DNA from: CAZOKZ01 sp964580585 | GTDB taxonomy: Bacteria; Sumerlaeota; Sumerlaeia; SLMS01; JAHLLQ01 | Reading direction: 5' to 3' | NCBI GenBank assembly: GCA_964580585.1 | Contig: CAZOKZ010000052.1 | Location: forward strand, 1 to 32,651 | DNA: 32,651 bases | Notes under the pieces: generated by a model | The model's database searches: none | Told to the model about the DNA's origin: nothing | Seen by the model: the letters and a program-made list of their open reading frames with translations, nothing else | Position numbers and translations under genes: made by a program | Shown here: positions 15,149 through 23,634 of the stretch, piece by piece | How the letters are laid out: each line of letters begins with the position of its first letter | How positions within the stretch are numbered: position 1 is the stretch's first letter

Positions 15149-18100
15149 TCAGAATATCTTCCATTTGATTTCAACGTCTTCGTCCGACTGACGCTGTTTG
15201 TCCTCGCCGCTTCCCCGGGATTTCTTGGTGGGTTTGGGCGTGTCGAATGAATCGATTGGCGAGAAATTCGAAGACTTTTCTTCCTGGAACTTGATTGCCG
15301 GGCCTTCCTCGTCGAACAGATTCGAGAGCAACCCGCCGGATAATTCGGGCGGTGGCGGCAAATTCTGCTGCGACGGTTTGGAATGCGGCTTCTCCATCGC
15401 CTTGTTCAAATCGGTGTCGCTCATTGCATCGGTGAGCGGCGCGCTCCAGGGATCGTAATCGGGATCGTCGTCGCTCAGCGGCACATGGCGGCTGTGACGT
15501 GAACCCGAATGGCGGTCGTCGGGCGGAGGCGTATTATTCACGCGCGATGGCGGGCGTTGGGGCGAGCGAGAGCCCGGGACTTGCTGCTGGGTGATCGGTC
15601 GTTGAGGCGGCTGAACCCGGCTCGAGGAAGCTCGTGGCGAAGCAGCGGGAGCGTCATCTCCCATCATGCTCCACATATCGTCTGCGGAACGCGGCGACAT
15701 CATGTCGTTTGCTGGCACGCGCGAGAATTCCTTGCGCGGCATTTCTTCGCGCGCGGGGGCGAGACCCTGATGCTGGTGGGTGGGCGGTTCCGGAGGCGAG
15801 TCTTCAAAGCGACTTTGGCTCGGATGCAGCGAACGACGCTTGGCCGCTGGAGCATTTTCAGATGGCGCGCGGCTGTCGTCGCGACGCGCAGCGGGGCGAC
15901 CCGCAGGCGTAGATGACCAAGGCGTGGGTGTCATACTGGCGCGGCGTCCGCCCGATGGCGTGGGGCCAATGCGTGAAACCGTTTGCGAGCGGCGAAGGAG
16001 CGGTGCGTCCGTCTGAACGATACCGGGGCTTGCTGTGCGGATATCGTCATCGGCGGGGAAGAAGCCACTGTCGCGACGGCCAACCTGGCTTTCGCGTTGG
16101 CGGCGGATGTCCGCCGGGTCGGGCAAGATAATTTCCGACTCCAGCAAATTCACAGCGCTTCGTGTAGCGGCTGCGATGATGCTCTCCTGGTTGCCCTCGA
16201 TTGCAGCGACCGGGATGGTCATCGTGCGCTCGATCAGCTCCACATAGACCACCAGCGCGCAACTCCACGCGTGTGAAAGAGACAGGACCAGGCCTTTGGG
16301 CTGCCACCAATCGGTGTAGAAAATCTGTCCCACGGCTTGTCCCGCACGCGCGTTGAATTCGCCGTCCACCCGTGCAATCAACTGCGTGGCGTACGTGCGT
16401 CCTTCCAAGGCGCGCTGCTCGAAATATGGTTCGCCTGTCAAGGCGCTGATCTTGCGCATTTCGCCAAAGCTCAACAGACCGGTTGGCGTCAGAATCGGTG
16501 TTGCCACCGACGAAATATCGCCGCCACGCGTCTGGAAACCGACTTGGCTCAACATTGTTTGGGGCAGGAAGCTTACGTTATACGACATACGGAAAGTAAA
16601 CGCCAGTTCCGCAGCGTGTTTAGCCAGTGCCAACCACCGTTCATCGTGATCGGTTTCATACAAAATCATGTACGAAATCGCAGCCAGGTGCCCGTCATCG
16701 CTTGTCGGTACCAGCGGCAGGTCCTCGACGCAGCCGTAGATGAAGTCATCCTCGATAAACTGGGCATAATACTCGGCGGCTCGAACGGCGGCTTCGCGAT
16801 AAACATTTGACGAAACGAAGTGGTCGAACGCGGCCAATGCGGCAATCCAGCACATTCCCGAGGCGCCTGCATAGCTTAGCGGCTCGCCGTCGTCCAGATA
16901 CCAGTAGGCAGGAAACGCACCGTCTTCGCGTTGCTTGCTCATGATAAACTTCAAGTTGCTTTGAATTGCCCAGAACCAGTTCTGGTGCACCGTGTTGGCT
17001 TGTAATTCAAGACGGAACGCGCGGATCAGAAAGAGTACCGCTTCGGCGATCGTGCGCGAGTGGGAGAGACCTTCGTCGGGCCCGAATCCAGCGCCAAAGC
17101 CATCCTCCAGTGTGCACATCGGCCAAAGCGTGCCGCATGGAGCCATTTCGCTCGTAATCAAATCCAGTACTGTTTGGGCGGCACGAACCTGCTCGGGATT
17201 TTTCGTATCGCGACCATACCACAAAATCGTAAACGCGGGAAAAACGCCACTCGTCCAGCCCACATGCATGTGCTGGCGCTCGAAATTCGTTCCTCGACGA
17301 CCAAAATGCTTATCGAATGCCGACGTTTCGTGGATCATCCCATTGGGCTCGTCCATGTGCCAGCGCATCAATCCGTCAATGGCAAGGCGTTCGGCTTCGA
17401 TGGAACTCAATTTGGGCCTGAGTTGGTGTGCAATCCACTTGTCGTCGTAAATGGCGCGGTAGATGGCCACCCAATCGTTGTCGCTCTTGAGCGGTGCAAA
17501 ACCCAATGTCATGTCCAGAATCAACGGATCGTTGACTTCCAGATGGAGGAACGTTTCCTCGGGGTCGGTGCGATGATCGTGGCAGTAAGAGAACTTGACC
17601 GGGTCTTCCATGTACGGCGCGTGCATGCAAAGTGTCGGGTGCCCTTCTTCGCTGCTCAGGCCAATCGACGAGACCCCGCGACCGTGAGGGCGATCCTCGG
17701 TAACATCGACCGCTTCGTCCACCGACAGGAAAGCCATCAGGTTGTATGTCGTGCAGAATACCACGGGCGTCGCTGCGCGATCACTCCGGAAGTTCCAGTG
17801 ATTTGCCAGGAATTTGGCGGGATCGCGTTGGACTTCCGAGTAAGCGGGATAGATGCGTTTGCAATCCCGCACGCGGTTTTCGTTATAGAAAAACCCGGGA
17901 ATCAACCAGCGCGGGTCGCCTTCGCCGATCAACTCCATGTTCACACCAAACCGCAGATGCATCTCCTCACTGGAGTTAATCATCTGGCAGTGCATCGACA
18001 GCCCATCGATTTCCTTCTTATAACGAAGGCGGATATCGAGGGCTACGTGGTCGGTGGTGAAGCCGTGAACCGAAACCTCTTCGGGCGAGTCCTGGAAAAT

Positions 18101-18265
18101 GCGGCTGATGGTAAAAGTAATCGGTTCCGAGATGATCTCGGTCAGGGTGAACATAATCAGGACGCGCAACCCCATGGGGGTCTGATTGCCGCCTTCGCGT
18201 TGAAGGCGCACGCCCCGAGGGTCAACGGCTAGATGGTAAGGTCCAAGTCGCGCTTCTTCAGCCAA
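15149..18265 (-). CDS. large alpha/alpha-barrel (six-hairpin glycosidase-like) protein with disordered tail
   Basis: From TTG 18265 the product has 1038 residues; the frame is open back to 18415, and LGPYHLAVDPRGVRLQREGG just inside the chosen start looks genuinely coded. No ATG fits. The first 250 residues are beta-rich (LRVLIMFTLTEIISEPITF, WLIPGFFYNENRVRDCKRIYP). About 270-700 are repeated helix pairs with aromatic clusters: LAIDGLMRWHMDEPNGMIHE, GWTSGVFPAFTILWYG, QREDGAFPAYWYLDDGEPLS, AYWYL, WIAALAAFDHF. This resembles six-hairpin glycoside hydrolases that act on oligosaccharides, but I cannot pin catalytic residues or a GH family. The last 310 residues are low-complexity Pro/Ser/Arg/Gln, followed by acidic-aromatic patches (DDDPDYDPWSAPL). 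No signal peptide is clear. A RDD membrane protein and a LON-domain protein lie upstream on the same strand. Confidence 0.75.
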   Translation of the reverse strand: MAEEARLGPYHLAVDPRGVRLQREGGNQTPMGLRVLIMFTLTEIISEPITFTISRIFQDSPEEVSVHGFTTDHVALDIRLRYKKEIDGLSMHCQMINSSEEMHLRFGVNMELIGEGDPRWLIPGFFYNENRVRDCKRIYPAYSEVQRDPAKFLANHWNFRSDRAATPVVFCTTYNLMAFLSVDEAVDVTEDRPHGRGVSSIGLSSEEGHPTLCMHAPYMEDPVKFSYCHDHRTDPEETFLHLEVNDPLILDMTLGFAPLKSDNDWVAIYRAIYDDKWIAHQLRPKLSSIEAERLAIDGLMRWHMDEPNGMIHETSAFDKHFGRRGTNFERQHMHVGWTSGVFPAFTILWYGRDTKNPEQVRAAQTVLDLITSEMAPCGTLWPMCTLEDGFGAGFGPDEGLSHSRTIAEAVLFLIRAFRLELQANTVHQNWFWAIQSNLKFIMSKQREDGAFPAYWYLDDGEPLSYAGASGMCWIAALAAFDHFVSSNVYREAAVRAAEYYAQFIEDDFIYGCVEDLPLVPTSDDGHLAAISYMILYETDHDERWLALAKHAAELAFTFRMSYNVSFLPQTMLSQVGFQTRGGDISSVATPILTPTGLLSFGEMRKISALTGEPYFEQRALEGRTYATQLIARVDGEFNARAGQAVGQIFYTDWWQPKGLVLSLSHAWSCALVVYVELIERTMTIPVAAIEGNQESIIAAATRSAVNLLESEIILPDPADIRRQRESQVGRRDSGFFPADDDIRTASPGIVQTDAPLLRRSQTVSRIGPTPSGGRRASMTPTPWSSTPAGRPAARRDDSRAPSENAPAAKRRSLHPSQSRFEDSPPEPPTHQHQGLAPAREEMPRKEFSRVPANDMMSPRSADDMWSMMGDDAPAASPRASSSRVQPPQRPITQQQVPGSRSPQRPPSRVNNTPPPDDRHSGSRHSRHVPLSDDDPDYDPWSAPLTDAMSDTDLNKAMEKPHSKPSQQNLPPPPELSGGLLSNLFDEEGPAIKFQEEKSSNFSPIDSFDTPKPTKKSRGSGEDKQRQSDEDVEIKWKIF

Positions 18266-18452
18266 TGTCCACTCTGCTCCGGTTTCGTTCCCAATTATCC
18301 CGCTCCTGCCAACAGTGGAACAGCACCAAACTATAATGGCAAGAGAGAAAGCAAGGGAGATCGGGTCCTGATTTTCAAAATCATGAACACTCTTGGGGTG
18401 TCTTTCGTGACTCAATCACCTTACAGATGCGGAGAGCAAAAATCGAGCACTT

Positions 18453-19706
18453 TCAACTGCCTGTGGGCTCAATCGGCGCTTTTTTTTCTTCCAAGACGTT
18501 GGAAGCCAAGGGGTCCATCGGGTCGAAATCGTATGTGAACGACTGGACAATTTCGTGATAAACGGTGATGGGAAGCGAAATGTATTGTATCAAATTCAGC
18601 TTCAGAACCATGGGGCGGGTGCGAAAGGTGTGGATGGTTTGATCTTCCGGGATATTGCGGAAAATCGCGCTGGAGTCGATCGCCCCCAGAATATCCCGAT
18701 GATAATCCTGGGCAAATTGTTTCACTTCGGGCTCCAGATTTAGGTCGTTTAGGGGCCAATGTCCAAAACGTCTCAAATCGATCACCAAGTGCAAAGTCTC
18801 GGTGGAGGTGGCATCGAACAGGTGACTGTAGTATTCCCGAGCTGCTTCGGGTGTGATGTCTTCATAAGGGGGTCGAACACCGAGTTCAGCGGTTGATCCC
18901 GCCAGAAGGGGAGAGTTCGCGATCATCTGGCGTTCGATGGCGAACTTTTGACGGTAGCCAGATGGGACTTCGTTTTGCCAGCCTCCCAGAGCAAAAAACA
19001 ACATGATCAATCCGAGTGATACCACTCCCATCAACTGGGGTTGCTTCTGATAGCGCCGCCATCCCACGCCGATCATCAGACAGATTTCCTCAAACGGCAA
19101 ACTAGGGGCCGCGCTTGGGCGCACCAGCGTCTTAGCCACAAAATCGTGCAGACCTTGTTTGAACGGATTGAAAACCATCGTCAGCACCGTAGCCACAAAA
19201 AGAGAGAAGGTGAGGACGATGGGTGAGGTCATAAAAAAATAGTAGTGCGAGAAATTCGAGCTGTCCAACACCCAGGGCGAGACTACGGAGCCCAGCAAGA
19301 TTCCGGAAAACAAAATCACGTTGCGCGTCAATGATTGCAGCAGCGAAGGCACTTTGCCTTCCAGGTCGCTGACGCGAATTCCTGTCAGCATTTTTCCTAC
19401 CGTGCGTCCTTTGCCGACCGGTCCATCGCCCAGAACAAAGTACCCCACAAACACCAAAGAACCCACTGTGGACATCCATTGTCCACCCGAAAGCAATGGA
19501 TCGCGCAAGACGCTTCCAACCACGCGGAGCAGGACGTACAAGAGAAAGATGTCGAATATCAAAGCGCCTAATCGGCGCCAGAATCCTACGAGCGGCAATT
19601 TCGGAATGTTCATGGCATCGCGTTCAGCCGTCCCGTCGCCAGGTGGGGGAGTCGCAGCGCCCCCTTTCGAGGAGTCGGGTTTTAAAAATGGAGCCAACTG
19701 AGCCAT
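18453..19706 (-). CDS. RDD-family membrane protein with an added C-terminal domain
   Basis: From ATG 19706 the product has 417 residues; TTG 19805 and ATG 19613 are alternatives, and none has a clear ribosome binding site. After a Pro-rich N-terminus, the RDD domain spans about 40-210: GFWRRLGALIFDIFLLYVLL (the Arg...Asp signature), GYFVLGDG, GRTVGKMLTGIRVSDLEG, LTRNVILFSGILLG, and the closing NPFKQGLHDFVAKTLV. The RDD family has Na+/H+ antiporter or unknown roles. Unusually, a further membrane helix (MGVVSLGLIMLFFALGGW) and about 165 soluble residues follow, predicted outside the cytoplasm (REYYSHLFDATSTETLHLVID, YHRDILGAIDSSAIFRNI). The gene for the large alpha/alpha-barrel protein lies directly upstream on this strand's opposite end, with a short gap, suggesting partnership by position only. 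Confidence 0.8.
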   Translation of the reverse strand: MAQLAPFLKPDSSKGGAATPPPGDGTAERDAMNIPKLPLVGFWRRLGALIFDIFLLYVLLRVVGSVLRDPLLSGGQWMSTVGSLVFVGYFVLGDGPVGKGRTVGKMLTGIRVSDLEGKVPSLLQSLTRNVILFSGILLGSVVSPWVLDSSNFSHYYFFMTSPIVLTFSLFVATVLTMVFNPFKQGLHDFVAKTLVRPSAAPSLPFEEICLMIGVGWRRYQKQPQLMGVVSLGLIMLFFALGGWQNEVPSGYRQKFAIERQMIANSPLLAGSTAELGVRPPYEDITPEAAREYYSHLFDATSTETLHLVIDLRRFGHWPLNDLNLEPEVKQFAQDYHRDILGAIDSSAIFRNIPEDQTIHTFRTRPMVLKLNLIQYISLPITVYHEIVQSFTYDFDPMDPLASNVLEEKKAPIEPTGS

Positions 19707-19856
19707 AGGAAAAGGTCGTTTCACTGGTTTTTTCGATTTCGCGACAGGCGCAACACCGTGAGATAACGCGTCAGCAACCCAGTCGCTGGCTCCCCACGCG
19801 GGCAACGGGAATCTTTTGATGAAGGTAAAAGGGAAAAGGGTCGCGCCTTCTGGCGA

Positions 19857-20492
19857 TCACTCCAGCGTCGAGTCCTGATATTCCAGCAATCGCATGCGAA
19901 GCTGAACGTTGACGAGGTCGATGCGGCGGAGGACCGAACGTTGTTCGAGCAACGACTGGCGCTCGTAGGGGGCTTTAACTAGTGCGGCGGCGACCTGATC
20001 GGCGATGATACCGGGGTGAAGATGCGTGTTGTCCAGGTTGGTCAGGCACCCGCGCAGCGTTTTGTCATGTTCGGCCAGTTCTTCGGCCAACGCCAGCAGA
20101 ACACGTTTCGATTCGTGGATCGATGGCATGTCGTTTTCCGGCATGTAATCCACCAGAGGGGCGACCTTCACCTTGCGATAGGGCTTGAAGGGGACTTCCT
20201 CGAGCACTTCGGCGCGCTCGATGCCTTCCAGTAAGATGTTGTACCGATTGCCGGAAAGTGTCTCTTCGTGCAGAATGCGTGCGATGGTGACGGAGCGAAA
20301 AACCGGTGGCGCACCGTAGTAATCCTTGTCCCAGCCTTTGCGAAGCTGGGCGGTGGCAAGGCGCCGATCGCCAGCGAGCGCGTCCTTGATCATCTTCGCA
20401 TAGCGCGGCTCGAAAATATGCAGCGGTAGCATGGTTCTTGGGAAAAGAACCAACCCCGGCAGGGGGAAAATGGGTACCGTTACGTGTTTCAC
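19857..20492 (-). CDS. stand-alone LON substrate-binding-domain protein
   Basis: The protein has 211 residues. GTG 20492 is chosen because AAGGAG (20500-20505) lies 7 bases upstream and the product begins VKHVTVPIFPLPGLVLFP, the standard LON N-domain opening. Other landmarks are LPLHIFEPRYAKMIKDAL, TIARILHEETLSGNRYNILLEGIERAEVLEE, and a helical second half (SVLRRIDLVNVQLRMRLLEYQ). The ATPase and protease parts of Lon are absent, so it is the LonN/YcaP-like form found singly in many bacteria, of unsettled function and presumably binding protein substrates. It lies upstream of the RDD gene on the same strand with a 150-bp gap that shows no other feature. A possible divergent promoter region with the lipoprotein gene lies at its 5' side. 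Confidence 0.9.
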   Translation of the reverse strand: MKHVTVPIFPLPGLVLFPRTMLPLHIFEPRYAKMIKDALAGDRRLATAQLRKGWDKDYYGAPPVFRSVTIARILHEETLSGNRYNILLEGIERAEVLEEVPFKPYRKVKVAPLVDYMPENDMPSIHESKRVLLALAEELAEHDKTLRGCLTNLDNTHLHPGIIADQVAAALVKAPYERQSLLEQRSVLRRIDLVNVQLRMRLLEYQDSTLE

Positions 20493-20696
20493 CTGCGCGC
20501 TCCTTAATAGGCTATCGATAGCCCATGTCGCTAATGTTGCCAACTCAAATCCTCCCGCCAAGGAAAAACTTTTCCCGTAGCCGAGCCGATTTGATCAAAG
20601 GATTGCGTGAATCCTTCTATTTTCCGGGAACACTTGGAATAATACAACGGTCCTATCGTAGGAAAAAGAGCGAAGAATTCCTCGGGAGGTGTCCTG

Positions 20697-21164
20697 ATGC
20701 CTGTTGATCGAAAGTTCGTGATTTATACGGCCGCCGCGTTGGCGTTGATTGTGGCGATAGGGTGTTCGAGCGAACCGCGTCTGGCTGGTTTGCCGGACGG
20801 TTTTCCGCGCGATGTGTACGTGTACGAAAATTCTCAGGTAGAAAAAGTGATCATGGCAAAAGGCAAGGCGCTTGGCTCCGATGGGCAACCTTTGGCTGGG
20901 ATGCCGGTGATGCCATCCAAAGCGTTCATGGTTAGTTTTATGTCGAGCGACGATCCAACTGCAGTGCTCGAACAGTTCAAACTGGGCATGACGGAGGAAG
21001 GATGGAAAGCCATCGATGTGTCCGCCGATCCTGCCGGGGATTTGAAAGCCAAACTGATGGAAGCCATGGGGACGGTGAATTTTCAAAAAGGCGACAATCG
21101 CGTGGTTCAGATCACGGTGAACTCTACGGTTAGCGGCACGCACATCATGATTCAGTGCATCTGA
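20697..21164 (+). CDS. small predicted lipoprotein
   Basis: The protein has 155 residues. ATG 20697 is preceded by GGGAGG (20684-20689, spacer 7). The N-terminus MPVDRKFVIYTAAALALIVA-IGC is a lipoprotein signal with the modified cysteine at 23 (AIG|C, a loose lipobox). The mature part is compact: LPDGFPRDVYVYENSQVEKV, then AFMVSFMSSDDPTAVLEQFKLGMTEEGWKAI and a closing QKGDNRVVQITVNSTVSGTHIMI. The 'D.p..vl..fk.gm.e.GW...' pattern resembles small proteins with a DUF4442/'bacterial lipoprotein GW' fold that monitor the envelope, but I cannot name the family. It ends tail-to-tail with the GT-C gene, overlapping by 13 bp. Confidence 0.8.
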   Translation: MPVDRKFVIYTAAALALIVAIGCSSEPRLAGLPDGFPRDVYVYENSQVEKVIMAKGKALGSDGQPLAGMPVMPSKAFMVSFMSSDDPTAVLEQFKLGMTEEGWKAIDVSADPAGDLKAKLMEAMGTVNFQKGDNRVVQITVNSTVSGTHIMIQCI

Positions 21165-23509
21165 GATTCCTGGTCTTGGCGTTCCAGGAGCTCCAGCCAC
21201 GATTTCATGCCGGTATCGTTTGTTTGCTCCGCTCCTTCGCGGACAATATCCAGCACCTCGTCCTGATGCCCGGTTTCGGTTAACACATGCGCCATCAGGC
21301 GATAAAGGGCGGTTTCCTGGGGCGTCGCTGTTTGGCCGATGGGGTAGATCGCGCGCGCCATCTCGATATCTTTTTGTCCCGCAGCCAGGAAGAGCAACGT
21401 GGTCGCAAGTCCGCTGTTGCGGGGGAAATTTTCCATCGTCTCGATCACTTGGGCACGCAACGCCGGATCGTCGCGTTGACCGGCAGCAATCATTTGTTCG
21501 TAGAGCACGATTGCCAGCCGTGTAATGCGTGGATTGCGTTCGAGCGCAACGCGGGTGCGTTCGAGTTGGACCTTTGGATCGATTTCAGGAGGCACATCCT
21601 TGCGTCGATACAGGTGATTGTAAACATTGTTCCCCGTTTTGATCGCGTGCCAGACCTCGACGTAATATTTATCGAACGCTGGATGACGCGCCACGTTGCT
21701 GACCGGTTCGGGATAAATATAACCCGGTTCGGAAAGATCGCCCCCGGGATGTTGCTCGAACGTCAGGATATATTCCGGGCGCATTTGCTCCATCACATAG
21801 CGTACATTGCGGTCCATGACGCGCTCGCGGCGTAAATTTGTCGCTCGTTGGTAAGCATTTACCCCCTCGAATTCAGCTTCCAGTACGGATACCGGCAGGA
21901 TCGGTTCGCCGCCGAACGTTTCGTCGCGCACGCTCGGTGCGTCCGCGAGATATTTATCCACCAAACCATCCACATCGATGATGCTCAAATGCGGCGCAAA
22001 CCACGCAGGCAGACCGATATCGCTCATGAAGATTTTCGAATCGTCCGCTGTGTTCAGCATCAAGTATTCACCCACCGTTTGTAACGCGCACGCATAGCCC
22101 TGGTCGAATTGTTTGTCCAGCTTGTCCACTCGCCACCATTGGTCCGCTCGTTCATACCACATGGGGTCGCGACTGAAAATATAGACGGTTTCGACGCGCG
22201 ATTGTTCGTGCAGCGCAAAAAACGCCAGTAATCCAAATACCCAACGCGGTGCCCACCATCCCCACAGGGGGCGTTCCACTTTTTGCGCACAGATCTCTAT
22301 TGCCAGGGGAACCGACAGAGCCAGAAACGGGATGATGGGTTGAAAAAAACGAAACCCGGGCATCCAATCCCCACCGATATCGAACACGTACCACGCCTGC
22401 AAAGCAATGGGGCCGACGATCAAGAAGCAGAAACGCGCGCCGCCAAACAATCCACCGATCAACAATGCCGCCAGCCATAAATTCGTCCACGCGATGCTGT
22501 TCCAACGCATGGTTGGGCGTTCCAGTTCCGCCATGTCTTCGGGGCCCGGAGGAATGTGAAACGATGGCTGGGGAGTTTTTTCCACCCACCCGGCCTGATT
22601 GAAATAAAACTGGTAAAGATGCGCGACTCCGCGTTCGCGATTGATGTATTCACCATCGACTTTTGCATAATACGTGTTTGGGAACCAGTCGCCGAAATAC
22701 GACACGCGCCACGCGGTGTAGGCGCCAAACGCCATCAGTCCGATCAGGGTGCAGAAAACCAATCGCCTTGCGGGCCACCGCAAGGCGAGCACTTCCCACG
22801 CTCCCCATAACCCGAGCGGTACAAAGTATAACACGCTGTCCGGACGGGTCATTTGCGCCAGCGTCGCCAGCCATGGACTGACCAGCCAACGTCGCGAATC
22901 GTGGACTTCACGCACGAAAAAGTGATACGCCGCAATAATCAAAGCTGGTTGCAATAACGTTTCGAGTCCCTGCACCGCCCAAAATGCAAAGTGAGCGTTT
23001 CCCGCAATCAGCAACGCCGAGAACACGTTCAGCGCGTCCTCTTTTCCACGCCAGGCGGCTGTCAACCGCCACGCGCCGAGCATTGTCGCCAGCCCGCACG
23101 CAATCCCGAGGACCTTGGCCGCAAACATGGCATCCAATCCAAGCGCCAGCGCTCCGGCGATCAGGACCGTCCAGGTAAAGTTCGTGAACCCTTCGACGCG
23201 CAGACCATCCGGGTTGAACCGAAACCCGTGCCCATGGATCAGGTTATCGCTGAACCGAAACGTGATATAGGCGTCATCGATTGTTTGTGGCCAAATGTGC
23301 GCCGTCATGACCCAGAACAACACCCCGCACAGCGCGAGCAGCAAAAATTGCCACTGGACGGCGCGATGAGACGCGAACGCATGCGTGGCGGCCCGGATTT
23401 CGCTCCACGAGTACCGACTCCGCCGGGCGTCGGCACGCCAAAGGGCCGCATGGGCCTTGGCGTATTCCATGACAAGAGGCGAGTTTGATGTGTCGGTTGG
23501 GCTTTTCAT
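21152..23509 (-). CDS. GT-C membrane glycosyltransferase (AftB/ArnT-like)
   Basis: The product has 785 residues from ATG 23509; starts at 23551 (ATG) or 23569 (TTG) are possible. About ten or eleven membrane helices fill residues 55-430. The first external loop carries TIDDAYITFRFSDNLIHGHG (DD at 78-79) followed by FNPDGLRVEGFTNFTWTVL, the signature of polyprenyl-phosphate-sugar-dependent GT-C enzymes of the AftB/GT39-related group. These transfer sugars on the outer face of the inner membrane. Residues about 430-650 form an extracytoplasmic domain (IFMSDIGLPAWFAPHLSIIDVDGLVD). The final 140 residues are helical and TPR-like (TRLAIVLYEQMIAAGQRD, AGQKDIEMARAIYPIG). The target glycan is unknown. 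It diverges from the CoA-disulfide reductase gene over a 125-bp gap. Confidence 0.88.
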   Translation of the reverse strand: MKSPTDTSNSPLVMEYAKAHAALWRADARRSRYSWSEIRAATHAFASHRAVQWQFLLLALCGVLFWVMTAHIWPQTIDDAYITFRFSDNLIHGHGFRFNPDGLRVEGFTNFTWTVLIAGALALGLDAMFAAKVLGIACGLATMLGAWRLTAAWRGKEDALNVFSALLIAGNAHFAFWAVQGLETLLQPALIIAAYHFFVREVHDSRRWLVSPWLATLAQMTRPDSVLYFVPLGLWGAWEVLALRWPARRLVFCTLIGLMAFGAYTAWRVSYFGDWFPNTYYAKVDGEYINRERGVAHLYQFYFNQAGWVEKTPQPSFHIPPGPEDMAELERPTMRWNSIAWTNLWLAALLIGGLFGGARFCFLIVGPIALQAWYVFDIGGDWMPGFRFFQPIIPFLALSVPLAIEICAQKVERPLWGWWAPRWVFGLLAFFALHEQSRVETVYIFSRDPMWYERADQWWRVDKLDKQFDQGYACALQTVGEYLMLNTADDSKIFMSDIGLPAWFAPHLSIIDVDGLVDKYLADAPSVRDETFGGEPILPVSVLEAEFEGVNAYQRATNLRRERVMDRNVRYVMEQMRPEYILTFEQHPGGDLSEPGYIYPEPVSNVARHPAFDKYYVEVWHAIKTGNNVYNHLYRRKDVPPEIDPKVQLERTRVALERNPRITRLAIVLYEQMIAAGQRDDPALRAQVIETMENFPRNSGLATTLLFLAAGQKDIEMARAIYPIGQTATPQETALYRLMAHVLTETGHQDEVLDIVREGAEQTNDTGMKSWLELLERQDQESQMH

Positions 23510-23598
23510 TCGAGACCCGCGATAAGTGATGGCCCAAATCAAACGACCCATTGTGCTTGCCGTCAACAACGGCTAGCGAAAAACGAACAATTGAGAGA

Positions 23599-23619
23599 GA
23601 TGGGAATTCATTCCCCATC
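23599..23619 (+). promoter_or_regulatory. 21-bp near-perfect palindrome before the CoA-disulfide reductase start
   Basis: GATGGGAATTCATTCCCCATC has an inner perfect GGAAT-TC-ATTCC and outer GATG/CATC arms. It ends directly before the ribosome binding site AAGGAT (23620-23625). It could be a repressor operator or a hairpin hiding the site from ribosomes. Confidence 0.4.
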
Positions 23620-23634
23620 AAGGATATTCGTTAC

